Of a stretch of DNA of 64,000 nucleotides, positions 57,978 through 64,000 are shown piece by piece. The stretch's first letter is position 1, and each line of letters begins with the position of its first letter. Origin of the DNA: Cupriavidus pauculus (lineage in GTDB: Bacteria; Pseudomonadota; Gammaproteobacteria; Burkholderiales; Burkholderiaceae); contig NZ_CP033969.1 of the NCBI RefSeq assembly GCF_003854935.1, forward strand, positions 1,054,001-1,118,000, read 5' to 3'. The notes under the pieces were generated by a model. It was not told the origin of the DNA, ran no database searches, and worked only from the letters and a program-made list of their open reading frames with translations. The position numbers and the translations under genes were made by a program.

Positions 57978-58958
57978 ATGCAAACAGCACTCCTCAAGCC
58001 AAAAATCATCGCCGTCGAACCGCTGGGCGACCACCACGCCAAAGTCGTGATGGAGCCGTTTGAGCGCGGTTATGGGCATACGCTTGGTAACGCGCTGCGT
58101 CGCGTCCTGCTGTCGTCGATGGTCGGCTATGCCCCGACCGAGGTCACGATCGCTGGGGTCGTCCACGAGTATTCCACCATCGATGGCGTGCAGGAAGACG
58201 TCGTCAACCTGCTGCTCAACCTGAAGGGCGTGGTGTTCAAGCTGCACAACCGCGACGAAGTCACGGTGTCGCTGCGCAAGGATGGCGAAGGCGTGGTCAC
58301 GGCCGCCGATATCGAGCTGCCGCACGACGTCGAGATCATCAACCCGAATCACGTGATTGCCCACCTGTCCGCCGGCGGCAAGCTCGACATGCAGATCAAG
58401 GTCGAGCAAGGCCGTGGCTACGTGCCGGGTAACGTGCGCAAGTTCGGCGACGAATCGGGCAAGGTCATCGGCCGCATCGTGCTGGACGCCTCGTTCTCGC
58501 CGGTCCGCCGCGTGTCGTACGCCGTGGAATCGGCCCGTGTGGAACAGCGTACGGACCTGGACAAGCTGGTGATGAACATCGAAACCGACGGCGTGATCTC
58601 GCCCGAGGAAGCGATTCGCCAGTCGGCCCGCATCCTGGTGGACCAACTGTCGGTGTTCGCCGCGCTGGAAGGCACGGAATCGGCCGCCGAGGCCGCGTCG
58701 AGCCGCGCGCCGCAGATCGATCCGATCCTGCTGCGTCCGGTGGACGACCTGGAACTGACGGTGCGTTCGGCCAACTGCCTGAAGGCCGAGAATATCTACT
58801 ACATCGGCGACCTGATCCAGCGTACCGAGAACGAACTGCTCAAGACCCCGAACCTGGGTCGCAAGTCGCTCAACGAGATCAAGGAAGTCCTGGCTTCGCG
58901 TGGCCTGACCCTCGGCATGAAGCTCGAGAACTGGCCGCCCGCAGGTCTGGAGAAGTAA
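57978..58958 (+). CDS. rpoA: DNA-directed RNA polymerase subunit alpha
   Basis: Assembly platform of RNA polymerase; its C-terminal domain contacts UP elements and activators. Seen: 326 residues, [38 protein letters not shown], a linker near 230-245, and the C-terminal domain with [20 protein letters not shown] and [20 protein letters not shown], including the arginine-equivalent DNA-contact region. AAAGGA precedes ATG 57978. Confidence 0.99.
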   Translation: MQTALLKPKIIAVEPLGDHHAKVVMEPFERGYGHTLGNALRRVLLSSMVGYAPTEVTIAGVVHEYSTIDGVQEDVVNLLLNLKGVVFKLHNRDEVTVSLRKDGEGVVTAADIELPHDVEIINPNHVIAHLSAGGKLDMQIKVEQGRGYVPGNVRKFGDESGKVIGRIVLDASFSPVRRVSYAVESARVEQRTDLDKLVMNIETDGVISPEEAIRQSARILVDQLSVFAALEGTESAAEAASSRAPQIDPILLRPVDDLELTVRSANCLKAENIYYIGDLIQRTENELLKTPNLGRKSLNEIKEVLASRGLTLGMKLENWPPAGLEK

Positions 58959-59118
58959 TTGGCAGGGCGAGGCTGCCGCAAGGTGGCTTCGCCGGTCATG
59001 TGCCCCGGGCAATTCCGCCCGTGGCAATGAAGCACTACCGGCCCGCGCCGACGCCCGCGATCTCGCAGGCGGCAGCGATAGAAGAGCTGGTCAAACACTG
59101 TAATCGAAAGGAATCATC

Positions 59119-59514
59119 ATGCGTCACCGTCATGGCCTGCGGAAACTGAACCGCACCTCGTCGCACCGTCTCGCGATGCTGCGCAACATGTCCAACTCGC
59201 TGTTCCAGCACGAGCTGATCAAGACCACCCTGCCCAAGGCCAAGGAACTGCGCAAGGTTGTCGAGCCGCTCATCACGCTGGCCAAGAAAGACACCGTTGC
59301 CAACCGCCGCCTGGCTTTCGCCCGCCTGCGCGACCGCGACATGGTCACCAAGCTGTTCACCGAACTGGGCCCGCGCTACAACGCTCGTCCGGGCGGCTAC
59401 ACCCGCATCCTGAAGTTCGGCTTCCGTCAGGGCGACAACGCGCCGATGGCGCTGGTCGAGCTGGTGGATCGTCCGGAAATCACCGAAGCCCCGGCCGAAG
59501 AAGCCGCGGAATAA
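59119..59514 (+). CDS. rplQ: 50S ribosomal protein L17 (bL17)
   Basis: Tunnel-exit protein of 131 residues: [40 protein letters not shown] and [16 protein letters not shown], ending with an acidic Ala/Glu tail. Last gene of the superoperon, 160 bases after rpoA and 53 bases before a terminator. Confidence 0.98.
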   Translation: MRHRHGLRKLNRTSSHRLAMLRNMSNSLFQHELIKTTLPKAKELRKVVEPLITLAKKDTVANRRLAFARLRDRDMVTKLFTELGPRYNARPGGYTRILKFGFRQGDNAPMALVELVDRPEITEAPAEEAAE

Positions 59515-59567
59515 GTGATGCCCGGTCCGTCGCACGCTGACGGGCCAGCGGACACAGCACTACAATC

Positions 59568-59598
59568 GAGCCAGGCTTTTGCCTGGCTCTTTTGTTTT
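59568..59598 (+). terminator. Intrinsic terminator of the ribosomal superoperon
   Basis: GAGCCAGGC/GCCTGGCTC (9 bp) around TTTT, followed by TTTTGTTTT. It ends 18 bases before the cutA start, so cutA needs its own promoter or read-through. Confidence 0.9.
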
Positions 59599-59615
59599 GT
59601 GCTTCCCGACCTGTC

Positions 59616-59996
59616 ATGACCGTCACACCTGCCCCCAGCGGCACCGCGCAGCCCGCACCCTTTGAAGCCGTCTGGATGGCGATGACCAACCTTCCGGACG
59701 AGCCGTCGGCCATCCGCGTGACGCAGGCGATACTGTCCGCCCGGGTGGCCGCGTGCGTGAACCGGCTGGCGCCGTGCCAGTCGGAGTACTGGTGGCAAGG
59801 CAAGCTGGAGCAGGCGCAGGAATGGCCCCTGCTGATCAAGACGACCGCCGGCCAGTACGCGGCCCTGGAGGCCATCATCCGCGCCGAGCACCCCTACGAC
59901 GTGCCCGAGGTGGTTGCATGGCCGCTGCAGGCCGGATTGCCGGCCTACCTGGGCTGGGTGCGGGCGGAAACGACCGGGCCGGCACCGCGTACCTGA
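59616..59996 (+). CDS. cutA: Divalent-cation tolerance protein CutA
   Basis: Trimeric protein of about 126 residues, linked to copper tolerance in E. coli though its exact role is unclear. Seen: MTNLPDEPSAIRVTQAILSARVAACVN, YWWQGKLEQAQEWPLLIKTT, IRAEHPYDVPEVVAWPLQAG and PAYLGWVRAET. The start is uncertain: ATG 59616 gives an N-terminal tail of 19 residues before the core; ATGs at 59592 and 59700 are alternatives, and none has a good Shine-Dalgarno. The dsbD neighbour is a common pairing. Confidence 0.93.
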   Translation: MTVTPAPSGTAQPAPFEAVWMAMTNLPDEPSAIRVTQAILSARVAACVNRLAPCQSEYWWQGKLEQAQEWPLLIKTTAGQYAALEAIIRAEHPYDVPEVVAWPLQAGLPAYLGWVRAETTGPAPRT

Positions 59997-60095
59997 CGCC
60001 AGAACACATAACGGAAAAACATGGGAATGACGGGGATCTGTATCGGTGCAGCGTCGCGGCAAGGCGACAGCCGGGGCTTCGGGCTGCGGTCGGGC

Positions 60096-61991
60096 ATGCG
60101 GCATATCGTCGCATTGGTGCTGGCGATGCTGGCCTGCCTGATCGGGCTCGGCGGCGCCCATGCCGCCACCGAGGATGATTTCCTGCCGCCCGAACAGGCG
60201 TTCAAGTTCGCCGCGCGCCAGATCGATCCGACGACGATCGAAGTCCGCTTCGACGTGGCCGACGGCTACTACCTCTACCGCGAGCGCTTTGCGTTTGCCG
60301 CCCAGCCGGCCGGGGTGGTGCTCGGCAAGCCGTCGATGCCGGCGGGCAAGGTGCATTTCGACGAGACCTTTGGCAAGGACATGGAGACATACCGCGGCGC
60401 CGTGGTCGTCAGGGTGCCGGTGGAGCAGGCGCCCGCCGACGGCCGCTGGACGCTGGTGGTGACCTCCCAGGGCTGCGCGGACAAGGGGCTCTGCTATCCG
60501 CCGATGGAGAGCGTCTACAAGGTGGGCGGATCGGTCCTCGGCAACCTGTTCGGCGACCGCAACGCGCCGGCGCGCTCCAGCCCCGTCGCGCCCCAGGCCG
60601 ATAGCCCCGCGGCCGAGCCGCCAGCCGGCGAATCGTCGGCCGGACGCGTGCGCGGTGCGCCGGTCGACGACAACGACCGTATTGCCGGCGCGCTGGCCAG
60701 CCGCAGCCTGCCGCTGATCGCCGGGCTGTTCTTCGGGCTGGGGCTGCTGCTGACGTTCACGCCGTGCGTGCTGCCGATGGTGCCGATCCTGTCGTCGATC
60801 GTCGTCGGCGAGCATGTCACGCGCGGCCGGGCCTTCGTCGTGTCGCTGGCCTACGTGCTTGGAATGGCGGTGGTCTACACCGCCGTGGGCGTGGCGGCGG
60901 GCCTGGCGGGCGAGGGCCTGTCCGCGGCGCTGCAGACCCCCTGGGTGCTCGGCCTCTTCGCGCTGCTGCTGATCGCGCTGTCGCTGTCGATGTTCGGCCT
61001 CTATGAACTGCAGTTGCCGCAGCGCTGGCAGACGCGACTGACCGAGTCGTCGAACCGTCGCCAGGGCGGCCAGATTGCGGGTGCAGCGGCGATGGGCGCC
61101 ATTTCGGCGCTGATCGTTGGCCCGTGTGTCACCGCGCCGCTGGCGGGGGCGCTGGCCTATATCGCGCAGACCGGCGATGCGCTGGTCGGGGGGGCCGCGC
61201 TGCTGGCCATGGCGCTGGGCATGGGCGTGCCGCTGCTGCTGGTCGGCGTCGGGGCGGGCAACCTGCTGCCGCGCGCCGGCAAGTGGATGGAAGCCACCAA
61301 GCGCTTTTTCGGATTCCTGCTGCTCGGGGTGGCAATCTGGATGGTCACGCCGGTGCTGCCGGCCTGGCTGGTGATGCTCGCGTGGGCCGCGCTGCTGATT
61401 GTTGCCGCGGTCTATCTCGGCGCCTTCGACGCGCTGGGCCCCGACCCGCGCGGCTTGCTGCGCCTGGGCAAGGGTCTCGGCCTGGTTGCGGCGCTGGCCG
61501 GCGCGATCCAGGTCGTCGGCGTCGCCTCGGGCGGACGCGATCCGCTGCAGCCGCTGTCCCACATTGGCGGATTCTCCGGCGCCGTGTCGGGCGCGCCGGC
61601 GGGCAAGGATGCCGCGCTCAGGTTCGACCGCGTGCGCAGCGTGGCGGAACTCGATGCGCGGGTCGCGCAGGCGGCGGCCGCGGGCCGGCCGGTGCTGCTC
61701 GATTTCTATGCCGACTGGTGCGTGAGCTGCAAGGAAATGGAAAAGCTGACGTTTCCCGATCCGAGGGTCCGCGCGCGGCTGGCCAACGTGGTGCTGCTGC
61801 AGGCCGACGTGACAGCCAACAATGCGGACGACAAGGCGCTGCTCAAGCGGTTCGGGCTGTTCGGCCCGCCCGGCATCATCCTGTTCGGCCCGGACGGACG
61901 CGAGCGGCCGGTGCGGGTGATCGGCTACCAGTCGGCCAACCGCTTCCTGGACAGCCTGGAGCGGGCCCTGGGCAAGGCGCCGCAGACCTGA
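60096..61991 (+). CDS. dsbD: Thiol:disulfide interchange protein DsbD
   Basis: Carries reducing power from cytoplasmic thioredoxin to periplasmic DsbC/DsbG and cytochrome c maturation. Seen: signal peptide (MRHIVALVLAMLACLIGLGGAHA), periplasmic alpha domain with QGCADKGLC (C127, C133), eight membrane helices with the redox cysteines in FTPCVLPM and VGPCVTAPLAG, and the C-terminal thioredoxin domain with WCVSC (C542, C545). I prefer ATG 60096 because the signal peptide starts there; ATG 60021 would add 25 polar residues but has a slightly better GGA. It converges on the CorA-type gene. Confidence 0.95.
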   Translation: MRHIVALVLAMLACLIGLGGAHAATEDDFLPPEQAFKFAARQIDPTTIEVRFDVADGYYLYRERFAFAAQPAGVVLGKPSMPAGKVHFDETFGKDMETYRGAVVVRVPVEQAPADGRWTLVVTSQGCADKGLCYPPMESVYKVGGSVLGNLFGDRNAPARSSPVAPQADSPAAEPPAGESSAGRVRGAPVDDNDRIAGALASRSLPLIAGLFFGLGLLLTFTPCVLPMVPILSSIVVGEHVTRGRAFVVSLAYVLGMAVVYTAVGVAAGLAGEGLSAALQTPWVLGLFALLLIALSLSMFGLYELQLPQRWQTRLTESSNRRQGGQIAGAAAMGAISALIVGPCVTAPLAGALAYIAQTGDALVGGAALLAMALGMGVPLLLVGVGAGNLLPRAGKWMEATKRFFGFLLLGVAIWMVTPVLPAWLVMLAWAALLIVAAVYLGAFDALGPDPRGLLRLGKGLGLVAALAGAIQVVGVASGGRDPLQPLSHIGGFSGAVSGAPAGKDAALRFDRVRSVAELDARVAQAAAAGRPVLLDFYADWCVSCKEMEKLTFPDPRVRARLANVVLLQADVTANNADDKALLKRFGLFGPPGIILFGPDGRERPVRVIGYQSANRFLDSLERALGKAPQT

Positions 61992-62021
61992 GCGCGCCCC
62001 GCTGGCGGCCGCCCAGGCCGC

Positions 62022-63305
62022 CTAGCGGTCCAGCCAGCGCCCGAGCGCCCAGATGGTGCCGATCGTCGCCACCACGCCGCCCATCAGTCCGATCGACCAC
62101 CAGAAACCGTTGGGCTCCTGCAGCCACGGCATGCGCGCGAAGTTCATGCCGAAGACGCCTGTGATCAGCGTCAGCGGCATGAACAGGGCCGTGATGACGG
62201 TCAGCGCCCGCATCGTGCGGTTGGTGCGGTGGGCAACCGCCGAGAAGTGGATCTGCACCGCCGATTCGATCGAGTCTTCCAGCCGCCGCGCGTGCGCCAG
62301 CACGCGCAGGATGTGCTCCATGAGGTCCGTCAGCCGTACCAGCAGCATTTCGTCGCGGCTGGCGGCGCCGGGATCGGCATCGCCGGAGCTGTAGCGGTTG
62401 TCCAGCAGGCTGTCGCGGAATTCCTGCAGCGCGTCGCGCTGTTCCTCGCTGAGGTTTTCAAGCCGGCGGAGCTGGATGCGGGCGTCTAGCAGCCCCTCCC
62501 AGCTCGAAAAACTCTGTCGCGTGCTCAGCAGCGCGCGCTGCCAGCGGTCGAGCTGGCGCGTCAGCGGCGTCCGCAGGTCCAGGTAGCGGTCCACCATCGC
62601 GTTCAGCAGCCGCAGCATCAGGTCCTCGGGCCGCGTGGGCGGGCGCACGCCGTGCAGCAGCGAACCGCTGCCATTCGGGCGCGCGGCCGACGCCGGCGCG
62701 CCGCACGTATCCAGCAGCCGCTGCCTGACCTGCTCGATGGTCCGCGAGGGCGCGGGCCGCACGGTGACCAGCACGTTGTCGAAGACGAAGAAGGCCACCG
62801 GCTGCGTGTCGATGCGCGCCAGCGCGGGCAGGAACCCGGGCGGGTACTTGCGCGATGCCTTGCGCGGCGCGGGCAGCGGCGACGCGCCCACAGCACCGGC
62901 CGGCGGCACGCCGGCAACGCTTCCGTTGCCGGCCGAAGGCGCCACCGTGGCACCCGTCGCCAGCCGCTCGCCGGCCCCGTCTCCCGGCGCCGCGTCGGCC
63001 TCGGCAAACTGCCGGCTGGTCTCGAACGTCAGCTTGCGGAAGATCACCATGTCGTACGCGTTTGTCGTGTCGAAGAACGACGGATGCGCGGGATTGGTGG
63101 CGTCGGCCAGGTGCAGGTCGAGGATCGGGGCGCCGGTCAGCGCCTCCAGCCGGTCGCGCCACGCGCCGGGTGCGGGCGTGACTTCGTCCGTCGAGCAGTC
63201 GGCCCACACGAAGCGGGCTGCCGCGTTGCCGGCCAGGAAGTCGCGCGCGGCATCCAGCGTCGCGAGCGGATGCACCTGGCTGGCTGAAAAGCCGAGTAGC
63301 TGCAT
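62022..63305 (-). CDS. CorA/ZntB-type divalent-cation transporter
   Basis: Pentameric inner-membrane channel family, 427 residues. Seen: a long cytoplasmic domain (FVWADCSTDEV, ILDLHLADATNP, TNAYDMVIFRKL), then two C-terminal helices with the signature GMN (VFGMNFARMPWL) after the first. Residues about 101-153 form a Gly/Ala/Pro-rich insertion absent from typical members. Mg, Co, Ni or Zn may be transported; the sequence does not decide. It starts 10 bases after hemB and is probably co-transcribed with it. Confidence 0.9.
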   Translation of the reverse strand: MQLLGFSASQVHPLATLDAARDFLAGNAAARFVWADCSTDEVTPAPGAWRDRLEALTGAPILDLHLADATNPAHPSFFDTTNAYDMVIFRKLTFETSRQFAEADAAPGDGAGERLATGATVAPSAGNGSVAGVPPAGAVGASPLPAPRKASRKYPPGFLPALARIDTQPVAFFVFDNVLVTVRPAPSRTIEQVRQRLLDTCGAPASAARPNGSGSLLHGVRPPTRPEDLMLRLLNAMVDRYLDLRTPLTRQLDRWQRALLSTRQSFSSWEGLLDARIQLRRLENLSEEQRDALQEFRDSLLDNRYSSGDADPGAASRDEMLLVRLTDLMEHILRVLAHARRLEDSIESAVQIHFSAVAHRTNRTMRALTVITALFMPLTLITGVFGMNFARMPWLQEPNGFWWSIGLMGGVVATIGTIWALGRWLDR

Positions 63306-63315
63306 GCGGCGGCTG

Positions 63316-64000
<685 letters not shown>

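Overview
The window reads as a chromosomal segment of a betaproteobacterium of the Burkholderiaceae, most likely Cupriavidus or a close relative of Ralstonia. This rests on the 16S/23S/5S sequences, high GC with GC-rich third positions, and the gene order rrn - tRNA-Tyr/Gly/Thr - tuf - tRNA-Trp - secE-nusG - rplKAJL-rpoBC ... rpsLG-fusA-tuf - S10/spc/alpha ribosomal operons. The species cannot be fixed from the window.

Left part (1-9.1 kb). A leftward paaABCDE operon (phenylacetyl-CoA epoxidase; paaE runs off the edge) is driven by a promoter whose spacer holds a perfect 14-bp palindrome, probably a PaaR operator. It is followed by a UspA protein, a DUF1488 protein, a FUSC-type membrane protein, a short leftward promoter-to-terminator unit that looks like an unannotated small RNA (about 7253-7347), a fused SpmA-SpmB protein and a DUF488 protein.

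rRNA and translation core (9.2-29.4 kb). A complete rrn operon (two promoters, boxA sites, processing stems, tRNA-Ile and tRNA-Ala in the spacer) ends at a strong terminator. A new promoter then drives tRNA-Tyr, tRNA-Gly, tRNA-Thr and the first tuf copy. tRNA-Trp, secE, nusG, rplK, rplA, rplJ, rplL, rpoB and rpoC follow and end at a textbook terminator. The untranslated leaders before rplK, rplJ and rpoB are structured.

Accessory island (29.4-39.6 kb). Between rpoC and rpsL lies a leftward three-gene envelope export cluster (RND/MMPL transporter, LolA-like lipoprotein-sorting protein, predicted outer-membrane barrel). Next to it is a rightward pair encoding a cytochrome cd1-like protein and a small cytochrome c behind a near-consensus sigma-54 promoter. 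A MocR-type regulator and recQ complete the region.

Ribosomal superoperon (39.6-59.6 kb). It carries rpsL-rpsG-fusA-tuf(2)-rpsJ, then rplC-rplD-rplW-rplB-rpsS-rplV-rpsC-rplP-rpmC-rpsQ, then rplN-rplX-rplE-rpsN-rpsH-rplF-rplR-rpsE-rpmD-rplO-secY-infA-rpmJ-rpsM-rpsK, then rpsD, rpoA and rplQ. The order is conserved, but internal signals appear to divide it: a terminator-like hairpin plus a new promoter between rpsJ and rplC, a promoter embedded in a perfect 12-bp dyad before rplN, a possible promoter and leader before rpsD, and a 13-bp hairpin between rpsD and rpoA.

Right end. cutA, dsbD, then on the other strand a CorA/ZntB-type transporter and hemB (cut by the window edge). The most rewarding targets are the candidate small RNA, the orphan cd1-like protein with its sigma-54 promoter, and the regulatory architecture inside the ribosomal operons.
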